Shown: positions 8,308-16,886, numbered from the stretch's first letter. The stretch is 64,000 bases of DNA from Streptomyces angustmyceticus (GCF_019933235.1 NZ_CP082945.1:4811501-4875500), one strand, 5' to 3'. Notes: generated from the letters alone by a model not told the origin. Numbers and translations are program-made.

Positions 8308-10038
8308 CTACACCCAGGTGTCGAACCACATCCGGTGGTGCCAGGCCGACTTGGGGATCGGCATACCCGTGTAGAGCGGGTAGAAGTAGATGAAATTCCA
8401 CACGATCAGGAGCACCAGGACACCGGCGCCGACCGCGCCGATCGTGCGGCGGCGCTCCGTCGAGCCCGGCGGGCCGATGATCGCGCCGATCAGCATCGCC
8501 AGCGCCAGGCACAGGAAGGGGACGAACACCACCGCGTAGAAGAGGAAGATGGTCCGCTCCTGGTAGAGGAACCACGGCAGGTAGCCGGCCGCGACCCCGC
8601 AGGCGATCGCCCCGGCCCGCCAGTCCCGCTGGAACAGCCAGCGGTAGAGGACGTAGAGCAGCGCGAAGCAGGCCGCCCACCACAGCAGCGGGGTGCCCAG
8701 CGCCAGCACCTCGCGGGCGCAGCCCTCGGCCGCCGTGCAGCCGTCCTGGCCGGCCTTGGGGTCCTCGTAGAAGTACGAGACCGGGCGGCCCAGGACCAGC
8801 CAGCTCCACGGGTTGGACTGGTAGGTGTGCGGGGTGGTCAGTCCGGTGTGGAAGGCGTAGACCTCGGTCTGGTAGTGCCACAGGCTGCGCAGCCAGTCCG
8901 GCAGCCAGGTCCAGTGGCCCGTCCGGCCGTCCGGCGTGGTCGCCCAGTCGCGGTAGTAGCCGCCCTTGGTGGCGATCCAGCCCGACCACGACGCGAGGTA
9001 GGCGGCGAGCGCGACGACGACGGTGGACCCGAAGGCGGGCAGGACGTCGCGGCGCAGCGCCGAGCGGAACGGGCGCCGGGCGCCCGCCGTGCGGCGCGCC
9101 CCGACGTCCCACAGCACCGCCATCAGCGCGAAGGCCGCGAGGTAGTAGAGGCCGTTCCACTTCGTCGCCGCGGACAGGCCCAGGCACAGCCCGGCCGCGA
9201 TCCGCCAGGGGCGCGGGCCCAGCCGCAGCCGGTCGCCGACCTCCCCGTCCGGGTGCGCCACCCCGGCGGAGTCCAGCGGCAGCGCCGCCGCCAGCCGGGC
9301 CCGGGTGCGGTCCCGGTCCACCAGCAGGCAGCCGAACGCCGCCACCACCCAGAACATCACCAGCAGGTCCAGCAGCGCGGTCCGGCTCATCACGAAGTGC
9401 AGGCCGTCGACCGCCAGCAGGGTGCCCGCCAGGCAGCCCAGCGCCGTCGACCGCAGCAGCCGGCGGCCGATACGGCACACCAGCAGCACCGACAGGGTGC
9501 CGAGCAGCGCCACCGTGAACCGCCAGCCGAAGGGGTCCATCCCGAACGCCCACTCGCCGACCGCGATCAGCCACTTGCCCATCGGCGGATGGACGACGTA
9601 CGAGTGCTCCGGCGAGAGCAGCAGCTGCGGCGGATGCCCGACCAGCGCGTCATTGGCGTTCTTGGCCCAGGTGCCCTCGTAGCCGTACTGCAGCAGCGAC
9701 CAGGCGTCCTTGGGGTAGTACGTCTCGTCGAATATCACCTTCCGCGGGCTGCCCAGGTTCCAGAACCGCAGCACCCCCGCGAACAGCGCCACCAGCAGCG
9801 GGCCGGCCCAGCCCGACCAGCGCGCCAGCCGGGCCGCCGCGTCCGGGCCCGCGCCGAACACCGCCCACAGGCGGCCGCCCGGCTCGGGGAACGCGGGCAC
9901 CAGCCGCGCGCGGACATCGCCCCGCGGCCGGACGGGGTATCCGAAGCGGCGCAGCCGCCGCTGCCACACGGGGGGCCGCTCGGACAGCTCCGGGGCGTGC
10001 TGCGCGGTGGCGTCGGTCGCGGTGGTGTCACTCGTCAC
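8308..10038 (-). CDS. pmt: Dolichyl-phosphate-mannose-type protein O-mannosyltransferase
   Basis: Polytopic membrane GT39 enzyme of 576 residues that moves mannose from polyprenyl-phosphate-mannose to secreted proteins. The first lumenal loop carries the acidic FDETYYPKD motif essential in the family. About ten further hydrophobic helices follow, and the WNFIYFYPLYTG segment lies near the C-terminus. Translation starts at a GTG (10038) in the 97-base gap shared with the divergent rsmI gene, the usual actinobacterial arrangement. In Streptomyces this enzyme glycosylates lipoproteins and serves as part of a phage-receptor system. That role is taken from the family, not shown here. Confidence 0.92.
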   Translation of the reverse strand: MTSDTTATDATAQHAPELSERPPVWQRRLRRFGYPVRPRGDVRARLVPAFPEPGGRLWAVFGAGPDAAARLARWSGWAGPLLVALFAGVLRFWNLGSPRKVIFDETYYPKDAWSLLQYGYEGTWAKNANDALVGHPPQLLLSPEHSYVVHPPMGKWLIAVGEWAFGMDPFGWRFTVALLGTLSVLLVCRIGRRLLRSTALGCLAGTLLAVDGLHFVMSRTALLDLLVMFWVVAAFGCLLVDRDRTRARLAAALPLDSAGVAHPDGEVGDRLRLGPRPWRIAAGLCLGLSAATKWNGLYYLAAFALMAVLWDVGARRTAGARRPFRSALRRDVLPAFGSTVVVALAAYLASWSGWIATKGGYYRDWATTPDGRTGHWTWLPDWLRSLWHYQTEVYAFHTGLTTPHTYQSNPWSWLVLGRPVSYFYEDPKAGQDGCTAAEGCAREVLALGTPLLWWAACFALLYVLYRWLFQRDWRAGAIACGVAAGYLPWFLYQERTIFLFYAVVFVPFLCLALAMLIGAIIGPPGSTERRRTIGAVGAGVLVLLIVWNFIYFYPLYTGMPIPKSAWHHRMWFDTWV

Positions 10039-10135
10039 CGGGCCATCGTAGGGAAGCACGCTGTGGACCGGCGGGGAGCGCCACCGGGCGATACCGGCGG
10101 ATCGGGGCGCGGCGGCGGGCTGGGAGGATGGGAGC

Positions 10136-11023
10136 GTGACTGGAACGCTGGTACTCGCAGGAACGCCCATCGGGGACATCACGGACGCGCCGCCGCGGCT
10201 CGCCGCCGAGCTGGCCGCCGCCGATGTGATCGCCGCCGAGGACACCCGGCGGCTGCGCCGGCTGACCCAGGCGCTCCAGGTCCAGCCCACCGGGCGGATC
10301 GTGTCGTACTTCGAGGGCAACGAGGCGGCCCGGACGCCCGAGCTGGCCGACGCGCTGGCCGGCGGGGCCCGGGTGCTGCTGGTCACCGACGCGGGCATGC
10401 CCTCCGTCTCCGACCCCGGCTACCGCCTGGTCGCCGCGGCCGTCGAGCGGGACATCAAGGTCACCGCCGTGCCGGGCCCCAGCGCGGTGCTCACCGCCCT
10501 GGCCCTCTCCGGTCTTCCGGTGGACCGCTTCTGCTTCGAGGGCTTCCCGCCGCGCAAGGCCGGCGAGCGGCTCTCCCGGCTGCGCGAGGTCGCCGGCGAG
10601 CGGCGCACCCTCGTCTACTTCGAGGCGCCGCACCGCCTGGACGACACCCTCGCCGCGATGGCCGAGGTCTTCGGCGCCGACCGGCGCGCCGCGGTGTGCC
10701 GCGAGCTGACCAAGACGTACGAGGAGGTCAAGCGGGGGCCGCTGGGCGAGCTGGTGCCCTGGGCCGCCGAGGGGGTGCGCGGCGAGATCACCATCGTCGT
10801 CGAGGGCGCCCCGCAGAGCGGGCCGCAGGACCTGGACGCCGACGAGCTGGTGCGCCGGGTGCGGGTCCGCGAGGAGGCGGGGGAGCGCCGCAAGGAGGCC
10901 ATCGCCGCGGTCGCCGCGGACGCCGGGCTGCCCAAGCGTGAGGTCTTCGACGCGGTGGTCGCCGCCAAGAACGCCGAGAAGGACCCGGCGAAGAAGGCCG
11001 CGAAGGGCCCCGCCGGGGATTGA
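10136..11023 (+). CDS. rsmI: 16S rRNA 2'-O-ribose C1402 methyltransferase
   Basis: SAM-dependent tetrapyrrole-methylase-fold enzyme of 295 residues that methylates C1402 in the decoding centre of the small ribosomal subunit. Diagnostic segments are LAGTPIGDITD at the N-terminus, AEDTRR, VTDAGMPSVSDPG and VPGPSAVLTALALSG, all in the family order. The GTG start at 10136 follows a GGGAGG Shine-Dalgarno. The stop codon lies within the first unit of an 18-bp duplication. Confidence 0.95.
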   Translation: MTGTLVLAGTPIGDITDAPPRLAAELAAADVIAAEDTRRLRRLTQALQVQPTGRIVSYFEGNEAARTPELADALAGGARVLLVTDAGMPSVSDPGYRLVAAAVERDIKVTAVPGPSAVLTALALSGLPVDRFCFEGFPPRKAGERLSRLREVAGERRTLVYFEAPHRLDDTLAAMAEVFGADRRAAVCRELTKTYEEVKRGPLGELVPWAAEGVRGEITIVVEGAPQSGPQDLDADELVRRVRVREEAGERRKEAIAAVAADAGLPKREVFDAVVAAKNAEKDPAKKAAKGPAGD

Positions 11024-11045
11024 GGACGGCCCCGCCGGGGATTGA
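11006..11045 (+). repeat. Direct 18-bp duplication across the rsmI stop codon
   Basis: GGCCCCGCCGGGGATTGA occurs at 11006-11023 and again at 11028-11045 (22-bp period). Each unit contains the small hairpin CCCC-GCC-GGGG and ends in TGA. The first unit supplies the rsmI stop. The arrangement looks like a tandem duplication and may act as a weak double hairpin after the gene. Confidence 0.6.
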
Positions 11046-11232
11046 TGCGCGGCGCCGGGCGAAAAGCGACCCTTCAGAAGGTAAATGGCTGACCGGAAAG
11101 GTAAAGCGCAGGTCGGCGCGTTGAGGTGATTTTCCTACCGTCGGCCAAATCTGGGCCAATAGCGTCGGCGATGGGCTGCATTCTCCGCCTCGGAGGCGTC
11201 CACTGGACGAGGGACGAACGGTTCCCGAAGAC

Positions 11233-11249
11233 CTTGTCCAGCGGACAAG
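11233..11249 (+). promoter_or_regulatory. Small hairpin abutting the Shine-Dalgarno of the zinc-ribbon gene
   Basis: CTTGTCC-AGC-GGACAAG is a perfect 7-bp inverted repeat ending where the GAGGAG ribosome-binding site begins, 12 bases before the ATG at 11262. A second 5-bp inverted repeat (CGTCC-ACT-GGACG) lies at 11197-11209. Together they could form leader structure or an operator. The remaining sequence from 11046 to 11196 shows no gene. Confidence 0.4.
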
Positions 11250-11261
11250 AGGAGCGCGCAC

Positions 11262-11705
11262 ATGAGCGAGATCGCGAAGACCACCGGCGGTTCGACCACC
11301 AGCGAGGACCACCCCATCGCCCGTCCCGACGCCGCCGCGCACGAGGCATACGCCTTCGCCTGCATGCGGTGCGGGCACGGCTGGGAGCAGGCGTACGAGA
11401 TAGTCCACCAGGTCGACGGCAAGGGCGAGACCCACGTCGTCTACTACGCGGACGGCGAGCGGGTCCCGTCCCCGCTGACCTGCCCCACCTGCCTGAACTG
11501 CGGCAGCAACGTCGTGCGCATCATGCGCTCCGGCCAGGTCTCGATGGTCTCCGACGCGATCGCGAGCATGCACCAGCGCCAGCACGGCAGCGAGCGGAAG
11601 AAGGAACCGGCCGCCGACGCCGGACCGGACCGCGCCGAGGACTCCGGACGCCACCACTGGCACCTCTCCGACCTGCTGCACCCCTTCCAGCACCACCGCA
11701 GGTGA
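11262..11705 (+). CDS. Small protein with a split zinc-ribbon
   Basis: An uncharacterised 147-residue cytoplasmic protein. Two cysteine pairs, CMRC at about 34-37 and CPTC followed by NCG at about 74-80, flank a short beta-rich stretch and would make a four-cysteine zinc ribbon. The C-terminal third is charged and ends in a His-rich tail (HHWHLSDLLHPFQHH). The ATG follows a GAGGAG site. It lies between rsmI and tatD, as in other streptomycetes I recall. I do not know its function. Confidence 0.75.
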   Translation: MSEIAKTTGGSTTSEDHPIARPDAAAHEAYAFACMRCGHGWEQAYEIVHQVDGKGETHVVYYADGERVPSPLTCPTCLNCGSNVVRIMRSGQVSMVSDAIASMHQRQHGSERKKEPAADAGPDRAEDSGRHHWHLSDLLHPFQHHRR

Positions 11706-11738
11706 GGCCCGTGCCACGGCCCTCGTAGGATCGCGGCC

Positions 11739-12614
11739 ATGGCACCGCAGGACAAGAACACCCCGCCGCCGCTGCCCGAACCGCTTCGGGTGGCGGTCGC
11801 GGATTCCCACACCCATCTCGACATGCAGGACGGCACCGTCGAGGAGGCGCTCGCCAAGGCCGCCTCCGTCGGGGTGACCACCGTGGTGCAGGTGGGCTGC
11901 GACCTGGCCGGATCCCGCTGGGCCGCCGAGACCGCGGCCGCCCACGACGCCGTGCACGCCACGGTCGCCCTGCACCCCAACGAGGCGCCCCGCATCGTGC
12001 TGGGCGACCCCGACGGGTGGTCGCGGCAGGGGGCCAGGGAGCCCGGCGGCGACGCCGCGCTGGACGCCGCCCTCGCCGAGATCGACCGGCTCGCCGGCCT
12101 GCCGCAGGTCCGCGGCGTCGGCGAGACCGGCCTCGACCACTTCCGCACCGGCCCCGAGGGCATGGCCGCCCAGGAGCGCTCCTTCCGCGCCCACATCGAG
12201 ATCGCCAAGCGGCACGGCAAGGCCCTGGTCATCCACGACCGCGAGGCGCACGACGACGTGCTGCGCATCCTGCGCGAGGAGGGCGCCCCCGAACGGGTCG
12301 TCTTCCACTGCTTCTCCGGCGACGCCGCGATGGCCGAGGTCTGCGCCGCGGCCGGCTACTTCCTGTCCTTCGCCGGCAACGTCACCTTCAAGAACGCCCA
12401 GCCGCTGCGCGAAGCCCTCGCCGTCGCCCCGCCCGAGCTGGTCCTCGTCGAGACCGACGCCCCGTTCCTCACCCCCGCCCCGTACCGCGGACGGGCCAAC
12501 GCCCCGTACCTCGTTCCGGTCACGCTCCGGGCGATGGCCGATGTCAAGAAGATGACCGAGGACGACCTGGCCACCGCCGTCGCCGCCAACACGGCGCGTG
12601 CCTTCGGGTACTGA
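11739..12614 (+). CDS. tatD: TatD family metal-dependent nuclease
   Basis: Amidohydrolase-fold 3'-5' exonuclease/deoxyribonuclease of 291 residues. The metal-binding DSHTHLD opens the barrel after a 23-residue polar lead. GETGLDHF, VIHDRE (strand with a metal histidine), FHCFSGD and VETDAPFL give the remaining ligands. In Streptomyces the gene commonly sits just upstream of an Rpf-like gene, rsmA and ispE, as here. A role in DNA repair or turnover follows from the family. Confidence 0.92.
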   Translation: MAPQDKNTPPPLPEPLRVAVADSHTHLDMQDGTVEEALAKAASVGVTTVVQVGCDLAGSRWAAETAAAHDAVHATVALHPNEAPRIVLGDPDGWSRQGAREPGGDAALDAALAEIDRLAGLPQVRGVGETGLDHFRTGPEGMAAQERSFRAHIEIAKRHGKALVIHDREAHDDVLRILREEGAPERVVFHCFSGDAAMAEVCAAAGYFLSFAGNVTFKNAQPLREALAVAPPELVLVETDAPFLTPAPYRGRANAPYLVPVTLRAMADVKKMTEDDLATAVAANTARAFGY

Positions 12615-12736
12615 ACGGACCACCGCCGCGCCCCGGCCCGCGGGGCACCGCTCCCCGCCCGGCCCCCGGCCGCCCTCCGGCGCCGCCGGGGGCCCGCGCC
12701 GTCCCCCGATGTGACCACTTTCCGTATCGGACCGAG

Positions 12737-12766
12737 TTGGGAGAGTCACCGCCGCTCCGCTACATT
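12737..12766 (+). promoter_or_regulatory. Candidate promoter of the Rpf-like gene
   Basis: TTGGGA (12737-12742) and TACATT (12761-12766), separated by 18 bases, resemble a vegetative sigma-70 type promoter. They would give a start about 30 bases before the GTG at 12806. The rest of the 191-base gap after tatD shows no gene and no riboswitch core that I can recognise. Confidence 0.45.
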
Positions 12767-12805
12767 CCGGCCGTCAACCGCACCCCGTGGCCCGTGGAGC
12801 GTGCC

Positions 12806-13960
12806 GTGAGTCCATCGTCGAGCAGCCACCGCGCCGCGCGCGGCCGCCGCAGACGCCGCGCCGAACGCCCCGACGCGCTGCGCCGCCTCCTGCCCCGGGC
12901 CCTGGTCGTCGTCTTCCTGGCCGGCGGCACCACCGCCTTCGTCGCGCACGACAAGGCGGTCCGGCTCACCGTCGACGGCACCCCGCGCACCCTGCACACC
13001 TTCGCCGGGGACGTCGGTGAACTGCTGGCCGACGAGCACCTCACCGTCGGCACCCACGACCTCGTCGCGCCCGCCCCCGGCACCGGGCTCAGCAGCGGCG
13101 ACGAGGTCGTCGTCCGGCACGGCCGCCCGGTCGTCCTGACCATCGACGGGCAGCGCCGCCGGGTGTGGACCACCGCGGACACCGTCGACGGCGCCCTCCA
13201 CCAGCTCGGCGTCCGGGCCGAGGGCGCCGTCCTGTCGGCCTCCCGCTCCCGGCGCATCGAGCAGCACGGCATGGAGCTGGCGGTACGCACCGAACGCTCG
13301 GTGGTCATCGTCGCCGACGGCCGGGAACACCGGGTCCGCACCAACGCCGCCACCGTCCGCGAGGCGCTGGCCGAGGCGGGGCTCGCGCTGCGCGACCAGG
13401 ACACCACCTCGGTGCCGCCGGACAGCTTCCCGCACGAGGGCCAGACCCTCTCCGTGATGAGGATCACCGGCTCCAGGGAGGTCCGCGAGGAGCCCCTGCC
13501 GTTCCGTACGATCCTGCGCGCCGACCCGCGTCTGGCCCGCGGCGTCCAGTCGGTCGTCCAGCAGGGCCGCCCCGGCGTGCGGCGGGTCACCTACCGGGTG
13601 CGCACCGTCAACGGCGTCCGGCAGAAACCGAAGCGGCTGCACAGCAAGGTCGTGCACGCGCCCCGTCCGCGGATCGTGCACCTCGGCACCATGGCGCTGC
13701 CGGCCTCCGTCCGCGGCGCCGACCACCTCGCCTGGCACGCGCTCGCCCAGTGCGAGGCCCGCGGCCGGCCGGACGCCGTCGACGCGTCGGGCACCTACGG
13801 CGGGCTCTACCAGTTCGACGTCCCCACCTGGCGGGCCCTCGGCGGCCGCGGCCGCCCGCAGGACGCCTCTCCCCGGGAACAGACCTTCCGGGCCAAGAAG
13901 CTCTACATCAGAAGGGGGGCGAGCCCGTGGCCGGTCTGCGGCCGTAAGCTTCACGGGTGA
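12806..13960 (+). CDS. RpfB-like resuscitation-promoting factor
   Basis: Predicted exported cell-wall lytic protein of 384 residues. A basic N-terminus (RRRRR) precedes one transmembrane helix or signal anchor (ALVVVFLAGGTTAFV). Three DUF348 repeats follow, starting near RLTVDG, VLTIDG and VIVADG, then a G5-like region (EEPLPFRTILRADP). The C-terminal lysozyme-like transglycosylase domain has the catalytic Glu in AQCEARGRPDAV and the YGGLYQFDVPTW core. The GTG at 12806 has a GTGGAG Shine-Dalgarno. Such enzymes cleave peptidoglycan to assist germination or exit from dormancy. The catalytic region CEARGRPDAVDA deviates from the usual CESGGNW, so activity should not be assumed. Confidence 0.88.
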   Translation: MSPSSSSHRAARGRRRRRAERPDALRRLLPRALVVVFLAGGTTAFVAHDKAVRLTVDGTPRTLHTFAGDVGELLADEHLTVGTHDLVAPAPGTGLSSGDEVVVRHGRPVVLTIDGQRRRVWTTADTVDGALHQLGVRAEGAVLSASRSRRIEQHGMELAVRTERSVVIVADGREHRVRTNAATVREALAEAGLALRDQDTTSVPPDSFPHEGQTLSVMRITGSREVREEPLPFRTILRADPRLARGVQSVVQQGRPGVRRVTYRVRTVNGVRQKPKRLHSKVVHAPRPRIVHLGTMALPASVRGADHLAWHALAQCEARGRPDAVDASGTYGGLYQFDVPTWRALGGRGRPQDASPREQTFRAKKLYIRRGASPWPVCGRKLHG

Positions 13961-13982
13961 ACGAGCGCACCGAGGCTGTGGC

Positions 13983-14897
13983 ATGACCAAGAGCACCACC
14001 GACGATTCCGGCCCCCTGCTGGGCGCCGCCGACATCCGCGAGCTGGCCGCCGCGCTGGGCGTCCGCCCCACCAAGCAGCGCGGCCAGAACTTCGTGATCG
14101 ACGCCAACACCGTCCGCCGGATCGTGCGGACCGCCGGCGTCCGGCCCGACGATGTCGTCGTCGAGATCGGTCCGGGCCTCGGCTCGCTGACCCTCGGGCT
14201 GCTGGAGGCCGCCGACCGGGTCACCGCCGTGGAGATCGACGAGGTGCTGGCGGCCGCGCTGCCCGCCACGGTCGCGGCCCGGCTGCCCGAGCGCGCCGGC
14301 CGCTTCGCGCTGGTGCACAGCGACGCCATGCACGTCACCGAGCTGCCCGGCCCCGCGCCCACCGCGCTCGTCGCCAACCTGCCCTACAACGTGGCCGTCC
14401 CCGTGCTGCTGCACATGCTCGCGACCTTCCCCACCATCGACCGCACTCTGGTCATGGTCCAGTCCGAGGTCGCCGACCGCCTCGCCGCCCGCCCCGGCAA
14501 CAAGGTCTACGGCGTGCCCTCGGTCAAGGCCAACTGGTACGCCGAGGTCAAGCGGGCCGGCGCCATCGGCCGCAACGTCTTCTGGCCCGCCCCCAACGTC
14601 GACTCCGGCCTGGTCTCCCTCGTCCGCCGCGACCGGCCCATCGAGACCACGGCGAGCCGCGACGAGGTCTTCGCCGTCGTCGACGCGGCCTTCGCCCAGC
14701 GCCGCAAGACCCTGCGCGCCGCGCTGTCCGGCTGGGCCGGCTCGGCCGCCGCCGCGGAGGCAGCGCTGGTCGCCGCGGGCGTCTCGCCGCAGGCGCGCGG
14801 CGAGGCGCTGACCGTCGAGGAGTTCGCGCGGATCGCCGAGCACAAGCAGCCGGGCGGGACGCCCGGCATCCGTCAGTCAGGGGGAGCCACCGCATGA
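13983..14897 (+). CDS. rsmA: 16S rRNA A1518/A1519 dimethyltransferase
   Basis: KsgA-type Rossmann methyltransferase of 304 residues that dimethylates two adjacent adenines near the 3' end of 16S rRNA. The SAM site VVVEIGPGLGSLTLGLL and the catalytic NLPYNVAVP (N-L-P-Y) motif are intact. The N-terminal KQRGQNFVID is the family hallmark. Its stop overlaps the ispE start by 4 bases (ATGA), an arrangement conserved in actinobacteria. Confidence 0.96.
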   Translation: MTKSTTDDSGPLLGAADIRELAAALGVRPTKQRGQNFVIDANTVRRIVRTAGVRPDDVVVEIGPGLGSLTLGLLEAADRVTAVEIDEVLAAALPATVAARLPERAGRFALVHSDAMHVTELPGPAPTALVANLPYNVAVPVLLHMLATFPTIDRTLVMVQSEVADRLAARPGNKVYGVPSVKANWYAEVKRAGAIGRNVFWPAPNVDSGLVSLVRRDRPIETTASRDEVFAVVDAAFAQRRKTLRAALSGWAGSAAAAEAALVAAGVSPQARGEALTVEEFARIAEHKQPGGTPGIRQSGGATA

Positions 14898-15805
14898 CCG
14901 CCACGACCGCCGCCCCGGTCACCGTCCGGGTGCCGGCCAAGGTCAACGTCCAGCTGGCCGTGGGCGCCGCCCGCGCGGACGGCTTCCACGACCTGGCGAA
15001 CGTCTTCCTCGCCGTCGGCCTGTACGACGAGGTCACCGCCACCCCCGCCGACACCCTGCGGATCACGGCCGAGGGCCATGACGTCGACCAGATCCCGCTG
15101 GACCGGACGAACCTCGCGGCCCGCGCCGCCGAACTCCTCGCCGCCCGGCACGGCATCGAGCCGCGCGTCCACCTCCACATCACCAAGGACATCCCCGTCG
15201 CGGGCGGCATGGCCGGCGGCAGCGCCGACGCCGCCGGCGCCCTCCTGGCCTGCGACGCCCTCTGGTCGACGGGCGCCACGCGCGAGGAACTCCTCTCCCT
15301 CTGCGCCGAGTTGGGCAGCGACGTCCCGTTCAGCCTGGTCGGCGGCGCGGCCCTGGGCCGCGGCCGCGGCGAACTGCTGACCCCGCTCCCCGTCGGCGGC
15401 ACCTTCCACTGGGTCTTCGCGGTCACCGACGGTGGCCTGTCCACCCCCGCCGTCTACCGCGAGTTCGACCGCCTGACCGCGGGCACGAACGTGCCGGAGC
15501 CCGAGGCGACCTCGGAACTCCTGTCCGCCCTGGAATCCGGCGACCCCACCGCCCTCGCCGCCACCCTCGCCAACGACCTCCAGCCCGCGGCCCTCTCCCT
15601 GCGCCCCTCCCTGACCGCGACCCTGGAGGCAGGCACCACCGCCGGCGCCCTGGCCGCCCTGGTCTCCGGCTCCGGCCCGACCACCGCCTTCCTGGCCAAG
15701 GACCCGGAAGCGGCAGAGAAGATCGCGTCCGAGCTGCTGGCGTCGGGGACCTGCCGCCAGGTCCGGGTGGCGGATTCGCCGGCCGTGGGGGCGCGGGTTC
15801 TGTAG
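14894..15805 (+). CDS. ispE: 4-diphosphocytidyl-2-C-methyl-D-erythritol kinase
   Basis: GHMP-family kinase of 303 residues in the non-mevalonate isoprenoid pathway. It phosphorylates the 2-hydroxyl of CDP-ME. Visible motifs are the N-terminal VPAKVNVQLAVG substrate segment, the ATP-binding PVAGGMAGGSADAAG loop and the C-terminal VSGSGPTTAF motif. It is coupled to rsmA by ATGA overlap. Only 15 bases separate its stop from that of the convergent APH-fold gene. Confidence 0.95.
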   Translation: MTATTAAPVTVRVPAKVNVQLAVGAARADGFHDLANVFLAVGLYDEVTATPADTLRITAEGHDVDQIPLDRTNLAARAAELLAARHGIEPRVHLHITKDIPVAGGMAGGSADAAGALLACDALWSTGATREELLSLCAELGSDVPFSLVGGAALGRGRGELLTPLPVGGTFHWVFAVTDGGLSTPAVYREFDRLTAGTNVPEPEATSELLSALESGDPTALAATLANDLQPAALSLRPSLTATLEAGTTAGALAALVSGSGPTTAFLAKDPEAAEKIASELLASGTCRQVRVADSPAVGARVL

Positions 15806-15820
15806 CGCCGGGAGCCCGCT

Positions 15821-16642
15821 TCAGGCGGCCCTGCGGTGGTGGTGCCAACTGGCTGCGGCAGCCGCCAGGCGGAGGGTCCACGGGTCGGGGTCGGCGGTGG
15901 CGATCTCGTCCCAGAGGTTGCGATTGGCAGTGGCGAAGGCGGTGATGCCCTCCGCCGGTGCGGTGTGCCAAGCGGGCATCTCCGCGGCCTGGTGTTCCGC
16001 CGAGGCTGGGGTGTGCCCGGCGGCGATGAGCCAGATGACCCAGTAGCCGGCGTCGAGCCAGGCGGCTCCTCGCGTGGCCCAGGCCCAGTCGACGAGCCGC
16101 GCCCGATCACCGTGTGGGGCATGGTCGTTGACGAGCACGTTGGCGTGGTTCAGGTCGGTGTGCAGGAGGTGGCCTCCGGCGAAGAAGCGGAGGTCGTCGG
16201 GGCGGGCGGCGTAGAGCTCCAGACGTTGCTCGGCGTGCCGCAGGTCGACGTCCGGGCAGGGGGTCTCGGCGAGGCGGCGCAGGAGGGCGGCGACTTCGCG
16301 GAGGTCGGGGGAGCCGGGCGCGTAGTCGGCGTGGTGGCCGTCCAGGGCCTCGAACCCGAGGAGATCCCATCCGGCGGCCTCGACGCGCCAGCGGAGCGCG
16401 GGAGCGACCCCGGTGAGAAAGGGGGCGGTGGCTGCTTCTCGGCGCTGGGTCCAGGCGCGGGGATGGTCGGTGCGCAGGCCCTTGATGTGCCACGTCCCGG
16501 CGGCGGAGGTGACACGCGCGGCGATCTCGCTGTTGAAGCCCTCGGTGGCCTCCACGACCGTGGACAGAGGGCCGGTGTGGTGCTCGACGGCGGCGCGGGC
16601 GGCAGCGGGCAGCCGGTCGAGGCCGATGCGGGTAGTCGCCAT
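15821..16642 (-). CDS. APH-fold phosphotransferase
   Basis: Aminoglycoside-phosphotransferase/choline-kinase fold protein of 273 residues. The catalytic loop HTDLNHANVLVND and the metal-binding DWAWATRG (Asp of the DFG equivalent) are present, and the glycine-rich ATP loop is loose as in distant APH homologues. The ATG at 16642 follows a GAGTGAGG site. It lies downstream of, and in the same direction as, the radical SAM/peptide operon, separated by a hairpin. It may be a cluster kinase or an unrelated neighbour. Nothing supports calling it a resistance gene. Confidence 0.78.
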   Translation of the reverse strand: MATTRIGLDRLPAAARAAVEHHTGPLSTVVEATEGFNSEIAARVTSAAGTWHIKGLRTDHPRAWTQRREAATAPFLTGVAPALRWRVEAAGWDLLGFEALDGHHADYAPGSPDLREVAALLRRLAETPCPDVDLRHAEQRLELYAARPDDLRFFAGGHLLHTDLNHANVLVNDHAPHGDRARLVDWAWATRGAAWLDAGYWVIWLIAAGHTPASAEHQAAEMPAWHTAPAEGITAFATANRNLWDEIATADPDPWTLRLAAAAASWHHHRRAA

Positions 16643-16688
16643 GGACCTCACTCTTCCACGGCGGAGCGGCGGCGTAACGGTGCAGTGG

Positions 16689-16729
16689 CGCGGGGGCCTC
16701 GGACGCAAGAACGCCCTGAAGCCCCCGCG
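16689..16729 (-). terminator. Hairpin between the peptide gene and the APH-fold gene
   Basis: A perfect 9-bp inverted repeat, CGCGGGGGC with GCCCCCGCG, encloses 23 bases and lies 20-60 bases after the stop of the 45-codon peptide gene. It has no T-run. It may attenuate or end the radical SAM operon before the kinase gene. Confidence 0.4.
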
Positions 16730-16748
16730 GTTCTGTTCGGCTGGATGC

Positions 16749-16886
16749 CTACCGGTACGGGTTGTCCTCGTTGCAGCCCGGGACGGCACCCTCGGTCAGC
16801 ATCTCCAGGTCCTCCAGGAGGACGACTCCCTCGGGCTCGTCCTGGGCCTGGGGCCGGGGCGTGATCTCCACCGTGACAGTGGTCAT
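16749..16886 (-). CDS. Putative RiPP precursor peptide (45 aa)
   Basis: A 45-codon ORF in the reading frame directly after the radical SAM enzyme. Its ATG overlaps that gene's TGA in ATGA, strong evidence for coupled translation. The peptide has a polar N-terminus (MTTVTVEITPRPQ), an acidic amphipathic middle (VVLLEDLEML) typical of leader peptides, and a short tail TEGAVPGCNEDNPYR with its only Cys (38), the only two Asn (39 and 42) and the only Tyr (44) next to the C-terminal Arg. The simplest reading is a leader plus a GCNEDNPYR core that the neighbouring enzyme modifies. I do not recognise the family. Confidence 0.65.
   Translation of the reverse strand: MTTVTVEITPRPQAQDEPEGVVLLEDLEMLTEGAVPGCNEDNPYR

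Noticed and set aside
12615..12805. Possible c-di-AMP (ydaO-type) riboswitch before the Rpf-like gene
   Set aside because: The gap is only 191 bases and none of the conserved core motifs of that riboswitch could be found. A simple promoter explains the region.
15821..16642. Aminoglycoside resistance gene
   Set aside because: Only the general APH fold is visible. The sequence has no closer resemblance to known resistance kinases, and the fold is common in metabolic and unknown kinases.
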